Origin: Aquibacillus sediminis
Lineage (GTDB): Bacteria; Bacillota; Bacilli; Bacillales; Amphibacillaceae
Length of the DNA: 64,000 nucleotides
Assembly (NCBI RefSeq): GCF_005870085.1
Contig: NZ_SZNM01000007.1
Coordinates: 62,001 to 126,000 of the forward strand
Reading direction: 5' to 3'
Shown here: positions 8,925 through 16,819 of the stretch, one piece after another
Numbering within the stretch: position 1 is the first letter of the stretch
Layout: every line of letters begins with the position of its first letter
Notes under the pieces: generated by a model
Database searches by the model: none
Told to the model about the DNA's origin: nothing
The model's input: the letters and a program-made list of their open reading frames with translations, nothing else
Position numbers and translations under genes: made by a program

Positions 8925-10280
8925 TTGGTTTTGTTTGAATTAGAAATTATAAATGCAACAATTGTAACATCTAAAGAGAGGTTTAAGGGAAATATATCTA
9001 TTACTAATGGTAAGATTGCAGCAATTAGTGCATCTCCGTTATTAAACGCAAAGCATTACATTGATGCAGAAGGTATGCATGTTCTGCCAGGAATGATTGA
9101 CCAGCATGTGCATTTTATGGATCCGGGTGAAATAGATAGAGAAGACTTTATTTTTGGTTCAAAGGCAGCTGCAGTAGGTGGGGTTACAACAGTAGTGGAA
9201 CATACGCATGCGTATCCTGTACGAGATGTGGAAAGGTTTCATGAAAAAAATTCCTATTTAAGCAATCGCTCCCTAGTAGACTATGGTTTAACAGCACATG
9301 TTTTTCCCGATGATATTGGGGGATTAAAACAGTTGTGGGATGCGGGGGTTTCCCTGTTCAAAATTTTCACCTGTACAACGCACGGAATTCCTACCATGAA
9401 TAACGATCAACTTTATCAAGCATTTGAAGAGATAGAATCGTTTGGTGGAACTTGCTTGGTTCATTGTGAAGATGACTCTATTACAGAAGGAAATGAAGAA
9501 AGGTTAAAAGCAGATTCACGTGAGGATAATGCGATTATATCGGAATGGCGATCAGAAACTGCTGAGGAAATTGCCGTTTCGACTGTTGCACTGATGGCTA
9601 GATTAACTGGTGTGAAGGCAATGATTGCACATATTAGTCATCCACTAGTTGTCGATTTAATTAAACGTGAACAAAAGGAAGGTGCGAAATTACTAGGCGA
9701 AATTTGCCCACAATATCTTTTCTTAGATGATAAAACTGTGGACGAACAAGGACCATTTGCCAAGTTTACTCCACCTGCACGTGCAGCAAGTAACCAAACC
9801 AAACTCTTAGAAATGATTAACAATGGGAGTATTCAAGTATTATCTAGCGATCACGCACCTTCTACAGCTGAACAGAAGATGGAAGGTTCGATTTGGGAGT
9901 GTAATTTTGGTCTACCTGGAGTTGAAACTACTTTACCAATGATGCTAAACCTAGTGAATCAAGGAAAAATTACATTAGAACGTGTGATTGAGTTGTATAG
10001 TGAGGCTCCTGCAAAAGCTCTTAACATATATCCGCAAAAAGGAAGCATTACGGTAGGGGCAGATGCAGATTTGGTTATTGTTGATTTAGAGCAACAATGG
10101 ACTATCAAAAACGAAAATGTTGTATCTAAATCAGGATGGACACCTTATGATGGCCTACAGATTAAAGGTAAGCCTATGTACACTTTAGTACGAGGAAACG
10201 TTGTGGTTGAGGATAGAGTCATTATTGGTGAACCAGGGATAGGTAAACCAGTCAAAAGAAATAAAGGGGTTTTAGTATAA
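8925..10280 (+). CDS. Cyclic amidohydrolase (dihydroorotase/allantoinase/hydantoinase family)
   Basis: A 451-residue metal-dependent hydrolase of the amidohydrolase superfamily that opens cyclic amides or ureides. Metal-site landmarks are DQHVHF (His 61 and 63), SLFKIFTC (Lys 146, the candidate carbamylated bridging Lys), VHCED and IAHIS (two His ligands) and SSDHAP (Asp near 309). The C-terminal GADADLVIVD is the usual small beta domain. Overall it looks nearest to allantoinase/dihydroorotase, but the substrate-loop residues do not settle the substrate. The PucR-type regulator upstream fits a ureide or purine-like substrate. TTG 8925 follows AAAGGGG closely; TTG 8931 is an alternative. Confidence 0.85.
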   Translation: MVLFELEIINATIVTSKERFKGNISITNGKIAAISASPLLNAKHYIDAEGMHVLPGMIDQHVHFMDPGEIDREDFIFGSKAAAVGGVTTVVEHTHAYPVRDVERFHEKNSYLSNRSLVDYGLTAHVFPDDIGGLKQLWDAGVSLFKIFTCTTHGIPTMNNDQLYQAFEEIESFGGTCLVHCEDDSITEGNEERLKADSREDNAIISEWRSETAEEIAVSTVALMARLTGVKAMIAHISHPLVVDLIKREQKEGAKLLGEICPQYLFLDDKTVDEQGPFAKFTPPARAASNQTKLLEMINNGSIQVLSSDHAPSTAEQKMEGSIWECNFGLPGVETTLPMMLNLVNQGKITLERVIELYSEAPAKALNIYPQKGSITVGADADLVIVDLEQQWTIKNENVVSKSGWTPYDGLQIKGKPMYTLVRGNVVVEDRVIIGEPGIGKPVKRNKGVLV

Positions 10281-10446
10281 GTGGAAAGGAGCAATGGGGC
10301 TATAACCCTACTTGCTTCTTTGTTTACGAACAGGATGATGTATGTTTCCTATCAAATGTAACGTATGTCTGGAAATGGAACTTCTTTCATCAGGGTATTC
10401 CTATTCTTTTAAATAATTAAAATAAGGTTGAATTGAGGTGCTAATT

Positions 10447-11073
10447 TTGACTATAGATCATCGAACGATGCCTAAGCCTTTTACAGGTGACATTATCGAA
10501 AGGGTGGAAAAGTTAAGTACTACGGTTTTGAGTGATGCAATGGGGGAGGGGGCAATGGAACATACTATGTGTCCCGTGTCATCAAAGGTAAACGTAATCG
10601 GTACTGCTATAACCGTTCGGATGGAAGGTGGCGACAATACGTACTTTAAAAAGGCGATAAGCCGAGGAAAAAATGGGTATGTGGTAGTTGTTGATAGCCA
10701 AGGAGATGTGCCAAACGCTGTTTTTGGAGAAATGATGGCCACAGCTGCTAAAGTAGCTGGGTTAGAGGGTATTGTAATCGATGGATTGGTTAGAGATACA
10801 GATGTTCTTTCTAAAATAGATCTGCCAGTATTTTGTAAAGGTTATACACCTAAAGGTCCCCAAAAAGGTGGATCTGGTGAAATAAATATTGCTATTTCAT
10901 GTGGAGAGGTAGCAGTTAACGCTGGAGACTTAATCGTTGGGGATAGTGATGGAGTAGTCGTAGTTCCAAGAGAAAGAGTGGAGGAGATAATCGTTAAAGC
11001 AGAAATGAAAATGGAAGATGAAGAAAAGCACTTACAAGAAATAAAAGATGGATTTATCGAATTAAATTGGTGA
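10447..11073 (+). CDS. RraA-like / 4-hydroxy-4-methyl-2-oxoglutarate aldolase family protein
   Basis: About 208 residues, belonging to the RraA/HMG-aldolase family. It carries the central motif FGEMMATAAKVAGLEGIV followed by DGLVRD, which holds the Arg and Asp used for metal and pyruvate-enolate binding in the aldolases, and the C-terminal GDLIVGDSDGVVVVPRER. The GTG at 10438 overlaps the ribosome site GAGGTG, so TTG 10447 is preferred. It is likely the last enzyme of the locus, giving pyruvate or oxaloacetate from a 2-keto-4-hydroxy acid; a non-enzymatic RraA role is less likely in this catabolic setting. A paralog lies at 31253. Confidence 0.83.
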   Translation: MTIDHRTMPKPFTGDIIERVEKLSTTVLSDAMGEGAMEHTMCPVSSKVNVIGTAITVRMEGGDNTYFKKAISRGKNGYVVVVDSQGDVPNAVFGEMMATAAKVAGLEGIVIDGLVRDTDVLSKIDLPVFCKGYTPKGPQKGGSGEINIAISCGEVAVNAGDLIVGDSDGVVVVPRERVEEIIVKAEMKMEDEEKHLQEIKDGFIELNW

Positions 11074-11124
11074 CATGCATGCTTGTGTTGGAAAAGCGGG
11101 GACGTTTCCCATGTTTCCAAACCA

Positions 11125-11152
11125 ATTCAAGTGGTGCCAGCACCGCTTGAAT
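11125..11152 (+). repeat. Hairpin with GGTGC/GCACC core
   Basis: ATTCAAGTGGTGC pairs with GCACCGCTTGAAT (one T-G wobble) across a two-base centre, right after the aldolase gene. Its core resembles the GGTGCC/GGTACC cores of the dispersed repeats elsewhere in the window. Confidence 0.55.
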
Positions 11153-11177
11153 AGACAACCTTATTTTTAATACTTTA

Positions 11178-11223
11178 AACCCGCTCCATATCTATAAGAA
11201 GAGCGGTTGTTTTATATTTTTAG
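11178..11223 (+). terminator. Rho-independent terminator of the first catabolic locus
   Basis: AACCCGCTC at 11178-11186 and GAGCGGTT at 11201-11208 form a GC-rich stem with one bulged C, followed by GTTTTATATTTTT. It lies about 100 bases after the RraA-type gene and probably ends its transcript. Confidence 0.75.
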
Positions 11224-11350
11224 ATAGTGAAATCTCAATATGGTGCTGTAACTAGAAATGTAGGAAATGTAAGGTGTGTTAGTGGATATTAGATAAAGGA
11301 TACATGACATAATAAAGAGCAAGTAGATGTAACTCAGAGAACAATCATTT

Positions 11351-11527
11351 TTAATATTGGTAATAATTCATATCACTGATCTTCCAAATGGATACATGTG
11401 GAATAACTTTTTCTCCATTTTGGTGACGATCTGTTACCCCTGCAAGAAGTCCTTTTCTGGTTTCTCTATTTTTTACTTCTTCAAGCAATAATTCTAGTTC
11501 TACAAGTTTGAATGGGACATTTTTTAC
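11351..11527 (-). pseudogene. C-terminal remnant of an unknown gene
   Basis: On the minus strand an open frame of 58 residues ends in TAA at 11351 and has no plausible start; codons at its 5' end run into the repeat at 11561. The peptide contains FKLVELELLLEEVKNRETRK and DRHQNGEKVIPHVSIWK, which look like real protein rather than random translation. I do not recognise the family. It is best read as the tail of a gene whose front was lost, in the debris between the RraA and OpuAC genes. Confidence 0.35.
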
Positions 11528-11560
11528 GGTTTAAAATGATTGGCAGAACGTTTATAGTGC

Positions 11561-11616
11561 GGTACCTGGTACTTCTCGTGGACAACTGTCCATGATAGTA
11601 CCAGGTACCGTTTTTA
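11561..11616. repeat. Dispersed inverted repeat, GGTACC family (copy 1)
   Basis: GGTACCTGGTACT at 11561-11573 pairs perfectly with AGTACCAGGTACC at 11597-11609 and TTTTT follows. The loop has the family text TCTCGTGGACAACTGTCC. Other members lie at 27579, 43176, 48829 and 50617, with partial or divergent ones at 14055, 38921, 54485, 59704 and 62842. It can act as a terminator on the plus strand and lies 35 bases past the opuAC stop on the other strand. Confidence 0.8.
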
Positions 11617-11643
11617 CAATAATTCACTGTGCCCGTATCCGAT

Positions 11644-12576
11644 TTAATTTTTTGGTTCAAGGTCATCGATGGATTCGATGTCCATATAAGTTGGTACAGC
11701 TAATCCAATCCTGGCGCCTGTTACGTTTTCTCCTAGATCTTCAAACTGCCCTTCATATTCTTCATAGAGCTTACCATGTGTTGCTGGCATCCATGGTGAT
11801 AGAGAAGCATCTGAATCACCTGTCGCTACTGCCTCAAACATAACGGCAGGATCAACGGGTGTAAGCGTAACATCAAATCCTTGTTGTTGTAATACAATTT
11901 TAGCTACATTCGTTGTGAATTTTTCTGCATCCCATGGAGTTAAAACTAAATCTATTGAAGTTCCATCAACAGTTTCTACCCCTTCTGTCCATTCTGCAAC
12001 AGTTTCTTGATTGTCATCTACCCACTCTTGGGATACTTTTTCAAAGTCAAAGTTGTTTTGTTGGGCTTGAAGTAAAGCTTCTTCTAATACTGGAAGATCA
12101 AAATGAATTCTATCAAGGATTGTATAAGCATTAGGCATGGCGTCTTTCAAGCCTTTTCTTGCAATTGTTGTAATTTGTTCTTCCTCACCAAAAACCCCTT
12201 TAGGATCTTCTAAGTACTTAATGTCATGTTTAGCAAACATAAAGTGTGGGGACCAAGCAGCCACAACGATGGGCTCTTCCTTTTCAATAGCATTTCCTAG
12301 CTCTGTTAGCATGGCAGCTGCTGAAGATGTTTCTTGTTCCCAACCAGCAAGACTTTCATACTCATCTATTGCCTTTTCATTTGTTTCTGTTTGACCAGCA
12401 CCAGGTTCAATACCAGTAATGGTATATTCTAGTTCTTCACTAACATTTGCGGTGGTCTCCTTTTGCTCATCTCCACCGTCGGGATCCTCTTGTTCTGCTT
12501 GTCCACATCCAGCTACTAAAAGGGATAAAGCTAAAATACTAACAATCCCCAATTTCTTCCAATTTGAGTTAAACAT
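11644..12576 (-). CDS. Glycine betaine/choline ABC transporter substrate-binding lipoprotein, OpuAC type
   Basis: A lipoprotein of about 310 residues with signal and lipobox LLVAGCG. The order of lobes, ITGIEPGAG... first and LVLTPWDAEKFTTNVAK... second, is the permuted arrangement of Bacillus OpuAC rather than E. coli ProX. Two ligand-cage tryptophans in the second lobe are visible (TPWDAE and SPWMPATHG), and AAWSPHFMF supplies the one in the first. It should bind glycine betaine or a related osmoprotectant outside the membrane. ATG 12576 is preferred because the upstream GTG at 12588 overlaps the AAGGAG site. No permease or ATPase gene is adjacent, so it is an orphan receptor here. Confidence 0.9.
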   Translation of the reverse strand: MFNSNWKKLGIVSILALSLLVAGCGQAEQEDPDGGDEQKETTANVSEELEYTITGIEPGAGQTETNEKAIDEYESLAGWEQETSSAAAMLTELGNAIEKEEPIVVAAWSPHFMFAKHDIKYLEDPKGVFGEEEQITTIARKGLKDAMPNAYTILDRIHFDLPVLEEALLQAQQNNFDFEKVSQEWVDDNQETVAEWTEGVETVDGTSIDLVLTPWDAEKFTTNVAKIVLQQQGFDVTLTPVDPAVMFEAVATGDSDASLSPWMPATHGKLYEEYEGQFEDLGENVTGARIGLAVPTYMDIESIDDLEPKN

Positions 12577-12618
12577 GTTGTCTGACACTCCTTAGTTATT
12601 GTTTGTGCTATGTAATTT

Positions 12619-12642
12619 GTATCGTACTTGATCGAACGATAC
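12619..12642. promoter_or_regulatory. Inverted repeat upstream of opuAC
   Basis: GTATCGT (12619-12625) and ACGATAC (12636-12642) are exact inverted repeats ten bases apart, about 45 bases upstream of the OpuAC start. The placement suits an operator for a GbsR- or MarR-like regulator, but no matching regulator gene is in view. Confidence 0.45.
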
Positions 12643-12804
12643 GATATAAACAACTGATTATCATATTACGCTTTCAACTTTAGATGCACAAACAGCATTT
12701 ACATTAATTTTTGTATGTATAGTATGCATAATTTAAAATTTACTATACATTTAAGCGTTACAACGCATATTTAATACATTTTTCTCCAAATAAGTTTAAA
12801 TCTT

Positions 12805-12838
12805 GGAAGCACGGGGACGGTTGTTGTGCTTCCTTTTT
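12805..12838. repeat. Dispersed hairpin repeat, GAAGCA-GGGGACGG family (copy 1)
   Basis: GGAAGCAC and GTGCTTCC enclose GGGGACGGTTGTT, followed by TTTTT. Related hairpins are at 27798, 42303 and 58631. The GGGGACGG core is typical of REP-like elements in Firmicutes. It also resembles a rho-independent terminator. Confidence 0.7.
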
Positions 12839-12857
12839 AGTAGCATAAAAGGAAATA

Positions 12858-12976
12858 TTGAACCCTCTCACCACTTAACGACCTTAGGGTCTGTTTGAAG
12901 TGGGAGATTCCTAAGAACACCAACCTAAAAGCCGGTTTTAATTAGGCTACCCCCGTAGGACCTACGGTTAGAAGTC
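12858..12976 (-). ncRNA. Candidate omega-RNA/right-end region of tnpB copy 1
   Basis: The stretch from the tnpB stop to the element end is where RNA-guided TnpB proteins encode their guide scaffold. It contains CCGTAGG/CCTACGG as a compact hairpin and ends in the block shared with copy 2. The host bases just beyond 12858 would have served as guide. Because the nuclease gene is broken, it is probably a relic. Confidence 0.45.
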
Positions 12977-13805
12977 TTATTGCTTCATCTTTAATATTTG
13001 AACTTGCGTTAAGATCCCTGTCGTGATGTGTACCACAAGATGGCAATCCCACTTACGCAATGCGAGATTCTTAACGTCTTTGTTTTGATAGCCACAACAG
13101 GAACAAAGTTGGCTAGAAGGGTAATTTTTAGCGACAACTACGACCTGTTTCCCATACCACATTGCTTTATATTCAAGCATTGTTCGAAATTGTGACCAAC
13201 TTACGTCGCTAATTGACTTTGCTAACTTATGATTTTTCAGTATATTGGATACTTGCAAAGCCTCTATACCAACTATGTCGTGGAGGTAATGCTTGTATTT
13301 CTGTTTCAACAAGAATGGAAACAAAGTATTTACCACTTGGATTACGTCTCACCGTAACATTTAAAATACGACCTTCTACTTCGCGACTTTTAGCGAATTT
13401 CACAAGTCCAAGTTTAGGTAATTTGATTTTGTTTCCAACAATTGCAATATTGTCGTTCGTGTATTTTGTTGTCTAGGACTGTACCTTGTTGTTTTTGGAC
13501 TTAAAACGTGGAGCATTGGTTTGTTTTTTGAAGAACCTGGCAAAAGAATCGGAAAGGTTTTTAACGGTGGATTGAATAGCAATGCTATCCACTTCTTTTA
13601 GCCAATCCAATTCTTTCTTTAGTTGTGGGAGTTGAGAAGAACACATGTTGTAGGTCAAACCATTTCCCGTTTTCTTATACGTTGCATTCCATTCTGCCAG
13701 AAAATGATTGAACACAAAACGAGAACATCCTATGGTTTTATTTATTAAGATAGCTTGATTCCGGTTAGGTTAGATTCTGTATTTATAAGCCCTATGGCCA
13801 AGCAA
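12977..13805 (-). pseudogene. tnpB (OrfB) RNA-guided nuclease, inactivated
   Basis: TTG at 13805 follows GGGAGGTGACTG, and the protein begins with the TnpB signature PNRNQAILINKTIGCSRFVF. Damage is extensive. There is an in-frame TAA after the RI of YKYRI where copy 2 has TAT, and a TAG after KVQS near 13475. A central deletion removes the RuvC-I region; the coding length is about 275 codons against about 370 in the family. A one-base loss in the zinc-finger shifts the frame after KWDC. The second zinc-ribbon half and HHDRDLNAS can still be read in the other frame. [16 protein letters not shown] is well preserved. Confidence 0.88.
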
Positions 13806-13915
13806 AACAGTCACCTCCCTTTTCTTTCTATTATACACGATGACTCAACAAAAACAAACGTTTGTTTGCGTTAGGGGGGTGAGAGTTGAAAAATGCTTTA
13901 GAACCTTAGACTAGT

Positions 13916-14028
13916 TAGTCGGACAATTGAGATAGCTAAAGCTATCCCTTGTCCGAAGGCGATTCATCTCCACCCTACTCATTGGGCCAACGCCCTTCTC
14001 ATTCCTTGAGGATGGAGTCTTCTCGCCT
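13916..14028. ncRNA. 113-bp structured block upstream of tnpB copy 1
   Basis: Read on the tnpB strand it folds into CTCCATCCT with AGGGTGGAG (nine pairs, one wobble) enclosing GGGC-N4-GCCC, then TCGGACAA with TTGTCCGA enclosing GATAGC-TTTA-GCTATC. Copy 2 has a block of the same length with three changes, two in the four-base loop and one in the linker. It could be the element's left-end DNA structure or a non-coding RNA; strand is undecided. Confidence 0.6.
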
Positions 14029-14054
14029 CTAATGATAAAATGGAATGCTGGATT

Positions 14055-14074
14055 AGTACTTCTCGTGGACAACT
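14055..14074. repeat. Partial GGTACC-family repeat
   Basis: The 20 bases here match the arm and loop of the repeat at 11561, but the second arm is missing. The rest of 14040-14208 shows no gene. Confidence 0.5.
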
Positions 14075-14208
14075 TCTTTTAGCTGTTAATCTGATGTCAA
14101 AGAAACAATTTTTAACAGAGGGAAGTTTTTAAATACGTGACGTGAAACAATCTGAGAAACAAGAATTTCGGGGCGTGCCAGGCACCTATTCTCTTCGTTT
14201 TCTAGTTT

Positions 14209-14955
14209 TTACTCGTCCGCTGTACCTAATGTCAGGCCGCCATCAACAACTAATTCTGTGCCTGTACAATAAGAGCTTTCATCTGAGGCAAGGAATGCTA
14301 CCGATTGAGCAATTTCATTTGGTTGTCCAATACGTCCAAGTGGTACGGACTTATAAGCAGCTGGAACACCTTTACCCTGTGTGGCCATGTCTGTTTCGAT
14401 TCCCCCAAGATGCACCATGTTTACTCGAATTCCTTTTGCTCCTAATTCAATCGCTGCAGCTTTTGACATGGCAACGACAGATGCTTTTGTCGCAGCATAA
14501 GCAGAAGAGTTACTAATAGGAGCAAAGGCAGAAATCGATACATTGTTTATGATCGATCCTTTTTGCTGTTTTTTCATCTGTGGAATGACTGCTTGCATCC
14601 CCATAAAAACGCCAAGTTGATTCACATCAATCAACTGTTGGTAGTCTTCCACCGTTGTTTCTGTGAATGGTTTTCGTTTTAACACTCCGGCGTTATTTAC
14701 TAATACGTCAATCTTTTTGAATTTGTCTATAATCTTCTCGACTGCCGATTCCCACTCCAATTTATTTGTAACATCTAACGGAACGGCAAAAGCCTGTTCT
14801 TCTCCAATCGTGTTCACCACTTCTTTAGCCTCATCATAGTTACGCGCACCAATCACTACTTTAGCCCCCAATGTAGCAAGGTGCTGCGCAATAGATCTTC
14901 CTTGGCCCCGATTAGCTCCAGTAATTAGAATAACTTGATCTTTTAAGTTCGGCAT
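14209..14955 (-). CDS. SDR-family NAD(P)-dependent oxidoreductase
   Basis: A 248-residue classical short-chain dehydrogenase. The cofactor site [12 protein letters not shown] is at the N-terminus, [10 protein letters not shown] near residue 88, the catalytic Ser in NNVSISAF near 139 and the YAATK Tyr/Lys pair near 153-157. The C-terminal [11 protein letters not shown] is typical of the family. ATG at 14955 follows GAAGGAGAG. It reduces or oxidises a hydroxyl/keto group on an unidentified substrate; similar proteins are annotated as 3-oxoacyl-ACP reductase-like or glucose dehydrogenase-like. It is monocistronic, flanked by mobile debris. Confidence 0.9.
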   Translation of the reverse strand: MPNLKDQVILITGANRGQGRSIAQHLATLGAKVVIGARNYDEAKEVVNTIGEEQAFAVPLDVTNKLEWESAVEKIIDKFKKIDVLVNNAGVLKRKPFTETTVEDYQQLIDVNQLGVFMGMQAVIPQMKKQQKGSIINNVSISAFAPISNSSAYAATKASVVAMSKAAAIELGAKGIRVNMVHLGGIETDMATQGKGVPAAYKSVPLGRIGQPNEIAQSVAFLASDESSYCTGTELVVDGGLTLGTADE

Positions 14956-15031
14956 ATATACTCTCCTTCGTTCGTCATCACTAAGTATTGCTTATATGGC
15001 ACTTCATACAAGTAAGTATTAAAGCTTTTAT

Positions 15032-15228
15032 TTTGACTGGAAAGACATAATGTTCCAAGGAAAATCACCCATTCAAGAATTAATGAAACAAGGGAAAATT
15101 TTGATGCTCTCTATGCCTTGGGCAGTATAATTTTATATAGGGAACCAGGTGTTGTTTTAACTTATATGGGTAGAGGGTTTAGCAGTGTTTCTTTTATCTT
15201 TCATAAATTTCCTTCTGATTATTGGTAG
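15032..15228 (+). pseudogene. Frameshifted remnant of an unknown gene
   Basis: The translation WKDIMFQGKSPIQELMKQGK changes frame near 15098 and continues as FDALYALGSIILYREPG, ending KFPSDYW and TAG at 15226-15228. Both pieces look protein-like and join naturally if one frameshift is allowed. No start or ribosome site is visible, and I do not recognise the family. The remaining part of 14956-15455 carries the promoter region of the sugar operon. Confidence 0.35.
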
Positions 15229-15396
15229 CATACCTTTTTTCCTAGTTCCGATTCTATAGAACCCCACTATAGTGGCACCAATCACCCCACAGATGATGTG
15301 TATTTACCATAGAGGATACTATTACTAATCTACTATTCATATTAAAAGTGTAAAAATTTGGATATTTTTAAAGATCAGAAGGATACTATTAATTCT

Positions 15397-15410
15397 TGAT
15401 AACGCTTACA
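15397..15410 (+). promoter_or_regulatory. cre-like box upstream of the sugar ABC operon
   Basis: TGATAACGCTTACA matches the CcpA-binding consensus TGWAANCGNTNWCA at all but one position. It lies 46 bases before the binding-protein start, consistent with catabolite repression of a secondary sugar system. Confidence 0.6.
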
Positions 15411-15455
15411 ATATGAAATGTAACAGCTTAAATTAAAAAAAGGGAGTGGATTAGG

Positions 15456-16751
15456 TTGAAGAAATGGTTATTTATGCTATTCAGTTTGATTATTACAATC
15501 GGTTTGGTTGCCTGTAGTAACGGAGGGGATGAAAATACATCGTCATCATCCGATGATAATGACAATGAAGTTATAGAACTAACGGTTTGGAACGATTGGA
15601 CAGAGGATCGTCCAGAAAACAGAACATACAAAGGTATGGTAGAAAAGTTTAATGAACAAAACGAGAATATTGAAGTAATTGTTGAAGCAATTCCACATGA
15701 TGATTATGAAACAAAGCTTAGGACACAAGCTGCTGGTAAACAATTACCAGATATGTTCCGTGTATGGCCTGGTACCCGTCTTGAGCCACTTGTAAATGGT
15801 GACACGGTACTTCCGTTAGATGAAATTGTGGATCACTGGGATGGATCAATTCCAGAAGGTATCATGGGAGACTACGCTATTGATGGAAAACAATATGCAA
15901 TCCCAGGTAATATCAGTGAAACAAGCTTGATCTTCTATAACAAAGAATTAGTTAGTCAGGCTGGTTTTGATGTATTTCCAGAAACATATGAGGAATTAAA
16001 ATCGCTAATTCAAGTCCTTAATGAAGAAGAGGTTACACCAATTTCATTAGGTAATAAAGCTGCGTGGCCATTACAGTCAGTTTATATTTCTACAATTGCT
16101 GATCGTTTTACAGGGAGCGATTTCTTACCTCAAGCATTAAGTGGCGAAGAATCATTTGAAAACGAACAATTCATTGATGCTTTAAGTGTTATTGAAGAAT
16201 TAAATGAAATGGAAGCGTTTAATGGAGATATGAATACATTGGATGAAGCACAATCTCGTAATAACTTTATCGCTGGGAAAGCTGCGATGCACTTTGCTGG
16301 TTCATGGGCGGTAGGTCCAATTTTAGATGATGCTGAAAATTTGGATAACATCGGTGTTGCACCATTCCCTAGTTTTGCTGGAGGAGATGGAGACCCAGCT
16401 AAAATCGCAGGAGTTGCTGGTGGTGGTATTGCTCTTAACAGTGAACTAAGCGGTGACGAAAAAGAAGCTGCATTTGAGTTCTTAAAATTCTTCTACAGTG
16501 ATGAAATGTATCAACAATTGTTAGAAGCAAATATCATTGTACCAGTTAACTTAGAAATGGGTGACGATATTCCACAAGTATTCCAAACAGCAAATGAGCT
16601 AGCACAAGGTGGGTTAGCTCCAGTGTATGACGCAACACTGACACCTGAATTGACAGATATGATCAATAATGGTCTTCAATCCATAACAGTTGGTGGAAAG
16701 ACACCAGAAGACCTTGCTGCAGAAATGCAAGAGGAAGCAGAATCTAATTAA
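15456..16751 (+). CDS. Sugar ABC transporter substrate-binding lipoprotein (CUT1)
   Basis: A 431-residue extracellular solute-binding protein family 1 member. The N-terminal signal ends in the lipobox GLVACS, followed by a low-complexity Ser/Asp linker. The fold is typical of oligosaccharide receptors: TVWNDWTEDRPENRTYKG near residue 44, PDMFRVWPGTRLEPL near 102, then FYNKELVSQAG near 160. TTG 15456 follows GGGAG. It is the first gene of an operon with two permeases, a sensor kinase and a response regulator. The downstream glycosidases suggest a beta-glucoside or short beta-glucan as ligand. No ATPase gene is present, so a shared MsmK-type ATPase elsewhere is expected. Confidence 0.93.
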   Translation: MKKWLFMLFSLIITIGLVACSNGGDENTSSSSDDNDNEVIELTVWNDWTEDRPENRTYKGMVEKFNEQNENIEVIVEAIPHDDYETKLRTQAAGKQLPDMFRVWPGTRLEPLVNGDTVLPLDEIVDHWDGSIPEGIMGDYAIDGKQYAIPGNISETSLIFYNKELVSQAGFDVFPETYEELKSLIQVLNEEEVTPISLGNKAAWPLQSVYISTIADRFTGSDFLPQALSGEESFENEQFIDALSVIEELNEMEAFNGDMNTLDEAQSRNNFIAGKAAMHFAGSWAVGPILDDAENLDNIGVAPFPSFAGGDGDPAKIAGVAGGGIALNSELSGDEKEAAFEFLKFFYSDEMYQQLLEANIIVPVNLEMGDDIPQVFQTANELAQGGLAPVYDATLTPELTDMINNGLQSITVGGKTPEDLAAEMQEEAESN

Positions 16752-16769
16752 GAAAAATATCAAACTAGG

Positions 16770-16798
16770 CAGGCTGCTAAAAATATGTTGGCAGCCTG
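16770..16798 (+). terminator. Intercistronic hairpin after the sugar-binding protein gene
   Basis: CAGGCTGC and GCAGCCTG form an 8-bp GC-rich stem with a 13-base loop between the receptor and permease genes. Without a proper U tract it probably protects the upstream message or lowers read-through, giving more receptor than permease. Confidence 0.6.
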
Positions 16799-16819
16799 TT
16801 AACATCAAGGGGTGAGAAT

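Larger units (their letters stand above)
12858..14039 (-). mobile_element. Decayed IS200/IS605-family tnpB element, copy 1
   Basis: Boundaries come from comparison with copy 2 at 53574-54148. The right end is a 28-bp block identical in both copies (12858-12885, ending GGTTCAA on the element strand), after which flanks differ. The left end has a 113-bp structured block (13916-14028) preceded in both copies by TTTATCATT, here 14031-14039 on the opposite strand. Between them is a broken tnpB. There is no tnpA, so movement would have needed a transposase in trans. TTTAT at the outer left flank is a plausible target/TAM pentanucleotide. Confidence 0.8.

Noticed and set aside
11592-12394. Several plus-strand frames opposite opuAC
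   Set aside because: They lie antisense to the conserved OpuAC lobes and lack ribosome sites.
12804-12838. A CRISPR-like array made from the dispersed hairpins
   Set aside because: The repeats are kilobases apart, imperfect and intergenic, without regular spacers or cas genes.
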